This document shows positions 17,725-27,183 of a DNA stretch of 37,182 nt, one piece after another. The stretch spans positions 1 to 37,182 of the forward strand of contig JAQBQR010000023.1 in NCBI GenBank assembly GCA_028286945.1, read 5' to 3'. The notes under the pieces were generated by a model. The model ran no database searches. It was not told the origin of the DNA and saw nothing but the letters and a program-made list of their open reading frames with translations. How positions within the stretch are numbered: the stretch's first letter is position 1; each line of letters opens with the position of its first letter. This DNA is from Parcubacteria group bacterium. GTDB taxonomy: Bacteria > Patescibacteriota > Minisyncoccia > Phycocordibacterales > Phycocordibacteraceae. A program made the position numbers and the translations under genes.

Positions 17725-20256
17725 ATGGCAAATTTGCTCGGAAAACTATTCAGTCAGAACCAATCAGCTTCTTTTATACGTGGTGCTCGTGGCGTCGTTG
17801 ACGCTGCTAATGCCCACGGGCCCGCATTAGAGGGAAAGACCCAGGAAGAGCTTCAGGCGCAGCTTGCTGCCATTAAGGAGCGAACTGGTGGCACTCCAAC
17901 CACCGACGCTGATATTGCTGAGGTATTCGCACTTGTTCGTGAAGCTGCACACCGCACTATAAAGGAACGTCACTATGATGTGCAGTTGATTGGTGGTCTT
18001 GCACTTGCTAAAGGAAAGATCGCAGAAATGCGTACCGGTGAAGGAAAGACCCTTACCGCGCTTCTTCCTGCCACGCTCCACGCGATTGCAGGCAAAGGAG
18101 TGCACGTGGTTACGGTGAATGATTATTTGGCACGACGCGATGGCGCATGGATGGGTCAGGTATATGCGTACCTCGGACTAACACTTGGCGTGGTGTCGAG
18201 CAGCGGCGCATATGTATACGACGCGTCTCACGTAGAAACGGAGGAAGACAAAGCTCGTGACGAAGAAGGTTCATTCCGCGTCTTTTATGATTTCCTTCGC
18301 CCCGCAACGAAGAAGGAAGCGTATACCGCAGATGTTACGTATGTAACGAACAATGAGCTCGGCTTTGATTATCTTCGCGATAACACGGCATACAGTGCTG
18401 ATCAGATCATGCAACGCGGACATCATTACGCCATTGTCGACGAGGTCGACTCTATCCTCATCGATGAAGCGCGTACGCCGCTTATTATTTCTGGTCCTTC
18501 AGGTGATGCAGAACAGCTCTATGAACGCTTCTCTGGCATTGCCCGTACCTTTAACGAGGGTGAGGACTACTCTGTAGATGAGAAGCAGAAGGCAATACAG
18601 CTTACCGACGCAGGTATTCACAAGGCGGAACAAGCACTCAACATTGAGAACCTATATACAGAAGGCGGCATGAAGCTGGCGCACCACCTGGAAACAGCCG
18701 TAAAGGCTAAGGCGCTTTTCAATAAGGATAAAGAGTACGTTGTTCGCGACGGAGAGATTTTGATTGTGGATGAGTTTACCGGACGTTTGCAGCCGGGACG
18801 CCGTTGGAGCGAAGGATTGCACCAGGCTATTGAAGCAAAAGAAGGAGTAGCGATTCAGAAGGAAACACGCACGTACGCAAGCGTGACCTTCCAGAACCTG
18901 TTCCGCATGTACGAAGCGCTTGCTGGTATGACCGGTACTGGCCTTTCTTCAGAGGAGGAATTTTATACCGTATATGGGTTAGACGTGATGGTGATACCAA
19001 CACATCGAAATATTGCTCGTATAGACCATAACGACCTCATCTTCCAGACAGCAGATGGTAAGTATCGCGCCCTTACGCGCGAGATTGGTCGTTTGCATGA
19101 AAAAGGACAACCGGTGCTCGTGGGTACCGTATCCATTGAAGATAATGAAGTGGTAAGTAATTATCTTCGTGATGCAGGTATTCCGCATGAAGTACTCAAC
19201 GCAAAGAACCATGAACGTGAAGGTGAGCTCATTGCACAGGCCGGTATTAAAGGACGCGTAACGGTGGCCACGAACCTGGCCGGTCGCGGTGTGGACATCA
19301 AGCTCGGCGGCGCACGTGCCTCCGAAGAAGAGCGTGAAGAAGTCCGCAAACTCGACGGTCTCTTTGTTATTGGTACAGAACGCCACGAAGCGCGACGCAT
19401 CGACAACCAGCTTCGCGGACGTTCAGGACGTCAGGGAGATCCCGGTGAGACTCAGTTCTATGTGGCTCTTGATGACCGTCTCATGCGCGTCTTCGCAAGC
19501 AACATGCTCGCGCGCGTTATGGGAACGTTCAAGATTCCTGAGGACGAGCCAATAGGCAGCAAGATGATCACGAACTCGCTTGAGACTGCACAGAAGCGTA
19601 TTGAGGGCTTTAACTTCGATTCTCGTAAGCAGGTGCTCGCGTATGATGATGTGCTCAACACGCAGCGCCTTGCGGTGTACCGTGACCGCCGCACTGCGCT
19701 TCTTGGAACCGCTGAAGAGATGGAGGCGCGCATGCAGGACATCATTGGAGATGACGAAGCCTCACGCGCAATATACGACGCTAAGGAAGCAGAGATCGGA
19801 GACGAACAGTGGATGGAGCTTATGCGTCGTCTTATTCTCCAGACCACCGACGCCTTCTGGCTCGAACACCTTGAGTACATGGAGTATCTCCGCCGCTCTG
19901 TTTCGCTCCGTGCATACGGTCAGCGTGATCCATTAATTGAGTATCGTCGTGAAGGTCTTCTTCGTTTCCGCGAGATGGAAGCCGGGATTGCGTTCCAGGT
20001 ACGCGAAGCATTACCACGTATCATGCCAGCTGACGACGCTCGCATCCGTGCCGAAGAAGAAAAGGTACGTGCACGTTTGGTGGCAGCAAGCGAAGGGGGA
20101 GATGAGTCTGCTGGACCCGTAGCACCCATTCAAAATACCGGACCGGAATACGGACGTAATGACACAGTGACCATCCGTAAGGGAGAAGAGACGCAGACAC
20201 TTAAATACAAAAAAGCGGAAACACTTCTGGAGGAGGGTTGGACGATCGTTGATTAA
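17725..20256 (+). CDS. secA: Preprotein translocase ATPase SecA
   Basis: MANLLGKLF, AEMRTGEGKTLTALLPA, VTVNDYLARRDGAWMG, YAIVDEVDSILIDEARTPLIISG, VATNLAGRGVDIKLGG, QLRGRSGRQGDPGETQFYVALDD. Start shifted from 17644 to 17725. Confidence 0.97.
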   Translation: MANLLGKLFSQNQSASFIRGARGVVDAANAHGPALEGKTQEELQAQLAAIKERTGGTPTTDADIAEVFALVREAAHRTIKERHYDVQLIGGLALAKGKIAEMRTGEGKTLTALLPATLHAIAGKGVHVVTVNDYLARRDGAWMGQVYAYLGLTLGVVSSSGAYVYDASHVETEEDKARDEEGSFRVFYDFLRPATKKEAYTADVTYVTNNELGFDYLRDNTAYSADQIMQRGHHYAIVDEVDSILIDEARTPLIISGPSGDAEQLYERFSGIARTFNEGEDYSVDEKQKAIQLTDAGIHKAEQALNIENLYTEGGMKLAHHLETAVKAKALFNKDKEYVVRDGEILIVDEFTGRLQPGRRWSEGLHQAIEAKEGVAIQKETRTYASVTFQNLFRMYEALAGMTGTGLSSEEEFYTVYGLDVMVIPTHRNIARIDHNDLIFQTADGKYRALTREIGRLHEKGQPVLVGTVSIEDNEVVSNYLRDAGIPHEVLNAKNHEREGELIAQAGIKGRVTVATNLAGRGVDIKLGGARASEEEREEVRKLDGLFVIGTERHEARRIDNQLRGRSGRQGDPGETQFYVALDDRLMRVFASNMLARVMGTFKIPEDEPIGSKMITNSLETAQKRIEGFNFDSRKQVLAYDDVLNTQRLAVYRDRRTALLGTAEEMEARMQDIIGDDEASRAIYDAKEAEIGDEQWMELMRRLILQTTDAFWLEHLEYMEYLRRSVSLRAYGQRDPLIEYRREGLLRFREMEAGIAFQVREALPRIMPADDARIRAEEEKVRARLVAASEGGDESAGPVAPIQNTGPEYGRNDTVTIRKGEETQTLKYKKAETLLEEGWTIVD

Positions 20257-20266
20257 CCTAGCTGGC

Positions 20267-21031
20267 ATGGAGAGATCAAACGTACTTCAGCGATTGCAAA
20301 AGATTTCTCCCACATTGGTCAAACTGTATGCACGTGCTGGGCTTTGGCATGGGACCGGAAGATACGCGCACCAAGACGGACAGGTGGTTGATTTACTCCA
20401 GGGAATTATAAAAGAGGGAGGCCTGACGCCGCATCTAGACAGATGGGATCAAAAACGCGGCGACTCATATACTATTTCTATAGCTCGAGCGCGTGTATAC
20501 GCCCGTCTCTACGCAGAACTATACCGAACTACTGAAGATAGAAACCTTATACGCTCTATACGTCCGCGTATGGTGTGGAGTGCCTATTTTTTCCTATCCG
20601 CCAAATGGGTTGCCTGGAACGAGTACACGGTATTCCGACCACACATTACCGATGTAAGAGAGAAAAGCGCCGAATGGACTAAACGACTTGCACGTAAACC
20701 GCGTTCATTTACGGGTGCGTTTCTGTTTGGTGCGAGTGATATCTCGGAGAACTACCCCATCCTCGTTGGCATTCGACCTGGTTCCATACATCCAACGCGG
20801 GGTTCTCGGTTCATTGATCTACATGAAGAGAGAAGTTCATCAGCGGTATCTTTAACTGACTTTACCCATATCGAGGTTCCTCGAAAGAACATAGAGGAAA
20901 CGATGCGCATTATTAGGAAGGCAAATATCTTGCTGTCCGTATTAGCTATTGAGGATGGAGATGCATACTGTTGGAATTTCAAGTTTAAACATCTTGCAAG
21001 CGGACTCACACTATCACCAATTTGTACTTAG
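20267..21031 (+). CDS. Uncharacterised protein; possible ADP-ribosyltransferase (ART)-like fold
   Basis: GLWHGTGRYAHQDG...GLTPHLDRWD...YTISIARARVYARLYAEL...HIEVPRKNI resembles HGT / S-x-x-x-A-x-x-Y-A / E-type ART patterns. Fold is weak inference; the ORF itself is solid (ATG at 20267 preferred). Confidence 0.4.
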   Translation: MERSNVLQRLQKISPTLVKLYARAGLWHGTGRYAHQDGQVVDLLQGIIKEGGLTPHLDRWDQKRGDSYTISIARARVYARLYAELYRTTEDRNLIRSIRPRMVWSAYFFLSAKWVAWNEYTVFRPHITDVREKSAEWTKRLARKPRSFTGAFLFGASDISENYPILVGIRPGSIHPTRGSRFIDLHEERSSSAVSLTDFTHIEVPRKNIEETMRIIRKANILLSVLAIEDGDAYCWNFKFKHLASGLTLSPICT

Positions 21032-21040
21032 TATTACTGC

Positions 21041-21535
21041 ATGCTTACTCAAACACAAAAGGAAGTATTGAGATTGTTAATAGAAATATTTAACTCAAAT
21101 AATATTGACTTTCAAGCAAGTGGCGGCTTAGCTGCGATTGCATATGGTGCAAAACGCCCTCTATATGATATCGACATAGAAATTTATAAGAAGGATGTAG
21201 AAACAGTACGGGAGCTGCTGGAACCCTATATTGTCGAGGATTGGAATAACGACGTAGAAAGTTCTGAGGATTCGTTTAAACTCTGGATTATGACGCTCAG
21301 CATAAACTCTGTATCTGTAGATATAAATCAAGTTGAAGAAAGTTACGTACGATCTCAAACCGGCGAGTGGATTCATCAGCCAGAAACAATGAATATAGAA
21401 TTGCGTATTGTGGGCGGGATAGAAATTCCAGTACAAGCAAGGGCAGATCTCATTGCATACAAGCACATAGTTGGGCGAGACACGGACAGGATTGATATAG
21501 AACAGATGGTAGAAGCTGATAGTATTACTGCATAA
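21041..21535 (+). CDS. Nucleotidyltransferase-fold protein (MNT/AbiEii-like)
   Basis: FQASGGLAAIAYGAKRPLYDIDIEIYKKDVETVRELLEPYI; ARADLIAYKHIVGRDTDRIDIEQM. Confidence 0.65.
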   Translation: MLTQTQKEVLRLLIEIFNSNNIDFQASGGLAAIAYGAKRPLYDIDIEIYKKDVETVRELLEPYIVEDWNNDVESSEDSFKLWIMTLSINSVSVDINQVEESYVRSQTGEWIHQPETMNIELRIVGGIEIPVQARADLIAYKHIVGRDTDRIDIEQMVEADSITA

Positions 21536-21553
21536 TTATTCCTGTATATACGT

Positions 21554-22534
21554 ATGTTGTGGACCATAGAAGCGAAGGGTGGTTATTTTGATTGCGGAAA
21601 AGCATTTGGTGCGGCGTGCGCTGAGAGTATTGCGTACCGACTAGCTAGAGAGTTCCGGGCGAATGCCGTTGAATCCTATATAGAGGAGCTGAAAAAGGTA
21701 GATGCACTTTGTAGAACGCTCTACCCAGAATATGTGGAAGAGTTAGAAGGTATTGCAGAGGGTAGCGGCGCAGATTATTGGAGTCTACTCCTGCTTAATA
21801 CGCCGGAACTCATGGAGCGTCATCAGGGTTGTACTACCGTGGCCGTGAGCAATGAATCTGAGGTATATCTCGTACACAACGAAGATGGCAATGGGAATGA
21901 GCGCTCAGAAGATTGTGTGATTTTACACTATGTTTTACCCAACTGCTCCTTCTATGCTTTTACATACGCAGGTGAAATTGCAGGCGGTTCATATAGCTGG
22001 AACAGCCATGGGCTATATTTTTCCGTTAACTATCTAAAGCCAATCGAAATAGATTTTACTGGCCGAGTATCACGAAACTTTGTGGCCCGGAAAGTCGTCG
22101 AAGCTAAGAGTATTCAGGACGCTATTACGGTACTTGAGCATGGGCAAGATGTCAGTGGATACCATTATTATATGGGGCAAGGAACTGAATTAGTTTCAAT
22201 AGAAAATTTCCAGAACGAGGTGAGTGTGAAAAAGGTAATGGGCGTAGATGTTCATGCAAATCACTATTTGCATGAACAGTTTGTTGATAGAGCGTCAGGT
22301 AAACCAAATTCTCTTACAAGACAAAAGCGTGCAGAGGAATTGAAGCAGCAAGGCGTCGATCCACTGCATATGCTTGCAGACCGTGCGAATCTTCCAAATG
22401 CTATTTGCACGGAATTTGGTGACGGCCTCCATACCATTTCGACCATCGGCTTTTATCCAAAAGAGCATGTCATAAAGCTTTACGAACCAGAGACGCTAAA
22501 GATCGAACAAGAGTTCCCTTATGAGTTCAAGTAA
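21554..22534 (+). CDS. C45-family autoproteolytic acyltransferase/hydrolase (acyl-CoA:6-APA acyltransferase-like)
   Basis: GCTTVAVSNESEVYLVHNEDGNGNE (candidate nucleophile Cys), CSFYAFTYAGEIAGGSYSWNSHGLYFSVNYL. Confidence 0.75.
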   Translation: MLWTIEAKGGYFDCGKAFGAACAESIAYRLAREFRANAVESYIEELKKVDALCRTLYPEYVEELEGIAEGSGADYWSLLLLNTPELMERHQGCTTVAVSNESEVYLVHNEDGNGNERSEDCVILHYVLPNCSFYAFTYAGEIAGGSYSWNSHGLYFSVNYLKPIEIDFTGRVSRNFVARKVVEAKSIQDAITVLEHGQDVSGYHYYMGQGTELVSIENFQNEVSVKKVMGVDVHANHYLHEQFVDRASGKPNSLTRQKRAEELKQQGVDPLHMLADRANLPNAICTEFGDGLHTISTIGFYPKEHVIKLYEPETLKIEQEFPYEFK

Positions 22535-24269
22535 TCTTCCGAATACTCCGCGCGCCTTTTTCCTTGCGGTGTGCAGGAAAGATATGCCGATTATTGTCCT
22601 GAATTCTGTCTTCTATGGGCTGGGAGGAAGTACGCTAATCATCTTTTCCTACTTTCTTGGAAATGTTATCGATGCCCTTAACCGTGGGCAGAGTGCGTCA
22701 TTAAGCCATCTGCTATGGATTATGTTCGGGATAATTATTTTATATGTAGCAAGTTATCGCATCGGGCACATATATGAAATCATTGCCCGTACACGAATGC
22801 TTGCTCGCATCAAGCAAGTACTTTTTGAACACACACGCTCTCTTTCATTTGGCTACTTTGCAGACCGTTTTGCTGGTGAGATTGCCCATAAGATTTCGGT
22901 TACCGCTCAGTCATTTGAACGCATGTTCCTTGTAATCAGCAACAACCTCGTTGAGGATGCTGTAATCGTAGTTGTATCTGTGGGCATATTGGGAAGTCTC
23001 CAAGGATGGTATGCAATATTCCTGCTCATCTGGGCAGCTGTATTTGGTGGAGGAATCATATTTTTCTCGAGAAAAATGGATAGTAAGGCGGGAGACCATA
23101 CTGCGGCAGAAGCGCGCGTCCTGGGGTCTCTCGTTGATGTGTTTACAAACATAAGTGCAGTAAAGGTATACGGAGGGGACTCAGATACGTCGGTGCAAAA
23201 GAGAATCAACGAAGAAGCTCGCGCCTTTAGGTCTTTGGGAATGTGGGAAGTTGTTACGTACCACTATGCAGATTGGTCAGTGATTACCCTGATTGGAGGG
23301 CTTATGCTCATAAGTGCAAAACTTTACGTCGCTGATGCAATCAGCATAGGTGCCCTCGTTACTGTCACTGGAGTGGGATTCCGACTGTATGGAACGGTGT
23401 GGGACCTGGGCCCGCGATTAAGTGAGTTTATTCGTGCTAGGGGAGAGGCACGGCAGAATCTAAAAGATTTGCTTGTGAAGCCAACCCTTATCGATGGCGC
23501 ATACAGCGAGAACACTGTTCCGTCACATGCCGTACCCGTTGTGTACGATCACGTTCGATTTGGATATACTCCTGAACGATTAGTACTAAAGGATTTTTCG
23601 ATCAGCATTAATGCCGGTGAGAAAGTGGGAATTGTTGGTTTGTCAGGTGCCGGCAAGACAACATTTGCAAACCTCCTCCTACGCTTTTTTGATGTGCAGG
23701 AAGGAAAGGTGCTTGTGGACGGTAACGACATCAAAGAGTGCACCCAAGAGCGCTTACGTTCCTATATTTCGTATGTTTCTCAAGACACGTCCCTTTTCCA
23801 CGCAACGATTGCTGAGAACATAGCGTATGGCATGCCTGAAGCCTCACTAGAAGACTGTAAGCATGCTGCTACGCTTGCGTATGCCGATGAGTTTATTCAG
23901 CTCCTACCTAATAAATATGAAAGCGTTGTAGGAGAGCGGGGCGTAAAGCTCTCAGGAGGCCAGCGTCAGCGCATTACTATTGCGCGAGCACTTCTGGCTA
24001 ACAGACCGATTTTCCTGCTCGACGAAGCGACAAGCGCGCTCGATAGTGAGAGTGAGCAAAAGATTCAAAAGGGACTGGAAATTCTTATGGAAAATAAAAC
24101 CGTAATAGCGATAGCGCACCGTCTCTCAACCCTCTCTCGTATGGACCGTATAATCTATCTCGATAAGGGAAAGATAACTGAGAGCGGTACACACGATGAA
24201 CTGCTCGCACTGAATGGGCAGTATGCGGCACTCTGGCGTATGCAGGCTGGCGGTTTCCTGCCAGCGTAA
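22521..24269 (+). CDS. ABC transporter, fused permease and ATP-binding protein (exporter type)
   Basis: VGIVGLSGAGKTTFANLLLRFFD (Walker A), VKLSGGQRQRITIARALLANRPIFLLDEATSALD; six-TM N-terminal half. Overlaps the C45 gene by 14 bp. Confidence 0.95.
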   Translation: MSSSNLPNTPRAFFLAVCRKDMPIIVLNSVFYGLGGSTLIIFSYFLGNVIDALNRGQSASLSHLLWIMFGIIILYVASYRIGHIYEIIARTRMLARIKQVLFEHTRSLSFGYFADRFAGEIAHKISVTAQSFERMFLVISNNLVEDAVIVVVSVGILGSLQGWYAIFLLIWAAVFGGGIIFFSRKMDSKAGDHTAAEARVLGSLVDVFTNISAVKVYGGDSDTSVQKRINEEARAFRSLGMWEVVTYHYADWSVITLIGGLMLISAKLYVADAISIGALVTVTGVGFRLYGTVWDLGPRLSEFIRARGEARQNLKDLLVKPTLIDGAYSENTVPSHAVPVVYDHVRFGYTPERLVLKDFSISINAGEKVGIVGLSGAGKTTFANLLLRFFDVQEGKVLVDGNDIKECTQERLRSYISYVSQDTSLFHATIAENIAYGMPEASLEDCKHAATLAYADEFIQLLPNKYESVVGERGVKLSGGQRQRITIARALLANRPIFLLDEATSALDSESEQKIQKGLEILMENKTVIAIAHRLSTLSRMDRIIYLDKGKITESGTHDELLALNGQYAALWRMQAGGFLPA

Positions 24270-24276
24270 CTAGATC

Positions 24277-25032
24277 ATGAAAATATTGAGTCTTAATTGT
24301 CAGAAGAACTTCCAACCTGGTCTGGCTGAATTCCTTCAGCACATACTCTCTGGTGGGGAATACGACGCACTTCTTCTCCAAGAAGCGTCAGATGAAGTAC
24401 GAATACAGCTTACACATCCTGGATATAGGTTGCTTGTGGCAACTGATACGGTAGTGCAAAAGAAAAGTATGCTTTGTATCGTGTTCAAAAATGAAATCGA
24501 ATTAACGATTGAATCTTTTCAGTCATTCTCGAATCTTCGATTCGATCCCGTCGAAGGGTATAAACACCTAGGATTCGGCATACTTGGAGGAAAGTTTATG
24601 CATAAAGGTAAAATAGTTTGTCTATTTTCGACCCATTTACATTCTGGTTTGGATGCTGGCATACGCGTCAAAGAGTTTGTATATGTGCAAGAACGAATGC
24701 GTGAGCTAGCTGACGGTGCGCAGACCATCGCAGGAGGTGATTTTAATTTTGGGTATCCGTGGGAGTTAGGACGTGCCTCCCGCATGCTTACTTCAGAATA
24801 TGAATTCGCAACCACTTCACTGGGTGGAACTCTAGATAGTCGGTATTCAGAGTTGGTAGATCATTTACCAAATAAGGTGGCACACGCTTTAGCTCGTTTC
24901 GGACTAGGCGTGTCACTAAGGGCAGATCATTTCATTCTCGATAAGACATCTGCGAGAAAGAGTGCGGTGCACACCCGAATTTTGCCTGAAAGAGTGTCGG
25001 ACCATAGCCCGATTGAGCTAGTGATTACATAA
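24277..25032 (+). CDS. Endonuclease/exonuclease/phosphatase (EEP) family protein
   Basis: ILSLNCQKNF, LLLQEAS, FSTHLHSG, AGGDFNF, RADHFIL, VSDHSPIELVIT. Confidence 0.85.
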   Translation: MKILSLNCQKNFQPGLAEFLQHILSGGEYDALLLQEASDEVRIQLTHPGYRLLVATDTVVQKKSMLCIVFKNEIELTIESFQSFSNLRFDPVEGYKHLGFGILGGKFMHKGKIVCLFSTHLHSGLDAGIRVKEFVYVQERMRELADGAQTIAGGDFNFGYPWELGRASRMLTSEYEFATTSLGGTLDSRYSELVDHLPNKVAHALARFGLGVSLRADHFILDKTSARKSAVHTRILPERVSDHSPIELVIT

Positions 25033-25035
25033 CAT

Positions 25036-25638
25036 ATGGCTTTGAATATACATTTTATTCTTGGGATCATCGCTGGCGTTATTTCTGCCTGCGCATATGT
25101 CATATATATACGTTCAATTCTAAAAGGTGAGTCAAAGCCGAGCAGAGTAACGTGGTGGATCTGGACCTTTATGGGGGCAGTCCTTGCCGCAAGTTATTAC
25201 GCGTCAGGAGCGCGAGACACGATCTGGTCTCCGATTGTAGAATTTATCGGACCTCTTATTACCGCACTCTTGGCAATTAAATACGGTGAGGGAGGGATAG
25301 AGAGTAAGACAGACATTTTGTGCTTCGTAGGGGGCGTCATAAGTATCGGTATTTGGGTGCTTTTCAAGACGCCCAAAGCGGCACTGATTATAAATCTCAT
25401 TATCGATGGTTTCGCTATTTTTCCGACGATCAAGAAATCGTATTTGAGACCTGAAGGCGAGAATATCTGGGCGTGGGCTGGAACCGCACTTGGTGATGGT
25501 ATAAACACGCTCGCAATTGAACAACCATACTTTGCAATTATCATTTACCCTGTCTGGATGCTCACATTAGATCTAAGCGTTATCACAGGCCTTATTCTCG
25601 GCAAAAATCGACAGGGTAAAAGGATGGAAAACGTGTAA
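25036..25638 (+). CDS. Multi-TM membrane protein, PQ-loop-like (uncertain)
   Basis: Six or seven hydrophobic segments; KPSRVTWWIWTFMGAVLAASYY motif. Confidence 0.5.
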   Translation: MALNIHFILGIIAGVISACAYVIYIRSILKGESKPSRVTWWIWTFMGAVLAASYYASGARDTIWSPIVEFIGPLITALLAIKYGEGGIESKTDILCFVGGVISIGIWVLFKTPKAALIINLIIDGFAIFPTIKKSYLRPEGENIWAWAGTALGDGINTLAIEQPYFAIIIYPVWMLTLDLSVITGLILGKNRQGKRMENV

Positions 25639-25641
25639 GCT

Positions 25642-26196
25642 ATGAATATGGAAATCTTATTGCCGCATCCAGAAAAGAAACGAGCGCTGCTGGTTGTTGA
25701 TATGCAGGCAGGATTTATAACTGAACATAGCAGACATGTTATACCTGCTATTCGGGCTGTCATAACTCAAGGTAATTACTCGCTCGTTGTAGAGGCGACC
25801 TTTAGTGCGGAGCCAGGATCTGTATGGGATACGCAGACTGGCTTTGTCTTTGCAAAAGAACCTGTCATACCAGAAATACGTGACGTGCTAGGTCCAGATA
25901 CCATTAAGGTAGAGAAAAATACGAAGTCAGTATTCAAAGGTAATACGGACGTGATTGGCATTTTGCACCGCACTGACATAGAAGAAGTACACGTTGTTGG
26001 GATTGATGCGCACGACTGCGTACTCTCTACTGCCGAAGAAAGTTTTGACTACGGATTCACAACCTATGTAATCGAAGAATGCATTGCTTCAAGCGAAGGA
26101 AAAGAATACTGTGAAGCGGCTATCAAGATCTTGAGAGAAGTTGAAATGACAAACCATTCTCCCCGGATACGTTCTTTTAAGAAAATACATAGTTAA
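25642..26196 (+). CDS. Isochorismatase-like cysteine hydrolase
   Basis: RALLVVDMQAGFI, IKVEKNTKSVFKGN, IEEVHVVGIDAHDCVLSTAEESFDYGFTTYVIEECIAS. Confidence 0.88.
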   Translation: MNMEILLPHPEKKRALLVVDMQAGFITEHSRHVIPAIRAVITQGNYSLVVEATFSAEPGSVWDTQTGFVFAKEPVIPEIRDVLGPDTIKVEKNTKSVFKGNTDVIGILHRTDIEEVHVVGIDAHDCVLSTAEESFDYGFTTYVIEECIASSEGKEYCEAAIKILREVEMTNHSPRIRSFKKIHS

Positions 26197-26204
26197 ATCT
26201 CTCT

Positions 26205-27104
26205 ATGTGGCAACTCTATACCCTGGGAGCAATTGCCGCTGAGGCTATCGAGACCATTTTTGATAAAGCGGCAATAGTAAGAAATGTGCGTATCGACTCG
26301 CTCGTTGCTTCGTTTTGGAGAGCATTTCTTTTTACCGTATGTACCGCCCTCATCGGTGTAATCGGCATCGCTGGGCCCTTACACCCTTTCTTTCACTGGA
26401 GTCTGATCTTGATGGCTCTTATAGGCAGTTGTACTTCACTGACGTATACCTATGTGCTTAAACGCGTTGAAATTACGAATATTAGCTCAATCGCATATCT
26501 CGCCCCCGTTCTTTTACTTTTCATAGATACTAATATTGCGGGAACACATCTGGAACAGAACCAGATCATTGGCGTATTACTTTTGGTACTAGGAGGGATT
26601 ATGTTTACCTTAGACATGAAAACCTTTCGTTTCAAGAAAGAATTAAGCTGGGTTGTGTGGCTTATATTTCTCTTCAATCTTGCGTATGGCGCTGCAGAGG
26701 CATACCTTTTCAAACATTTAAATAGTGCCTACGGTGTGGATGGGGTGAGCTTCTTTTCTTCTTTTTGGCTGTTGAGCTCAATCTATATTTTGATACTGGT
26801 AATCGTTAAAGGAAAACTGCCTCTCGTGTTTGCTCGTTCGAACAGAGTCTTCATCGCACAAACGAGCGTCGGCAAATCGTTCGATGCAATTACTACAATA
26901 CTATGGGCCCAAGCACTGACGCTTGCGGCCGTGTCACAAGTAAGTTCATTCAGTTCTATATATCCGCTCATGTTGCTCATCTTCGTTCTTCTCATACAAG
27001 GAGCATTGCGTATTCCTTTGGGCGAGAGAGTAGATCGTTCGCGTTTGGGGTGGAAGGTAGTAGCCACAGGATTCTTGGTTCTTGGCGGATTTCTCACTGC
27101 GTAA
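26205..27104 (+). CDS. EamA/DMT-superfamily transporter
   Basis: About 10 TM segments; YTYVLKRVEITNISSIAYLAPVLLLFID, IIGVLLLVLGGIMF, SIYPLMLLIFVLLI. Confidence 0.75.
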   Translation: MWQLYTLGAIAAEAIETIFDKAAIVRNVRIDSLVASFWRAFLFTVCTALIGVIGIAGPLHPFFHWSLILMALIGSCTSLTYTYVLKRVEITNISSIAYLAPVLLLFIDTNIAGTHLEQNQIIGVLLLVLGGIMFTLDMKTFRFKKELSWVVWLIFLFNLAYGAAEAYLFKHLNSAYGVDGVSFFSSFWLLSSIYILILVIVKGKLPLVFARSNRVFIAQTSVGKSFDAITTILWAQALTLAAVSQVSSFSSIYPLMLLIFVLLIQGALRIPLGERVDRSRLGWKVVATGFLVLGGFLTA

Positions 27105-27183
27105 ATTACTCCTAGAAATATGCGCGAGTGGATTACCGTGACTTAGACTAACTACGAATAGTGTGTTAGAATGCAAATAACAT

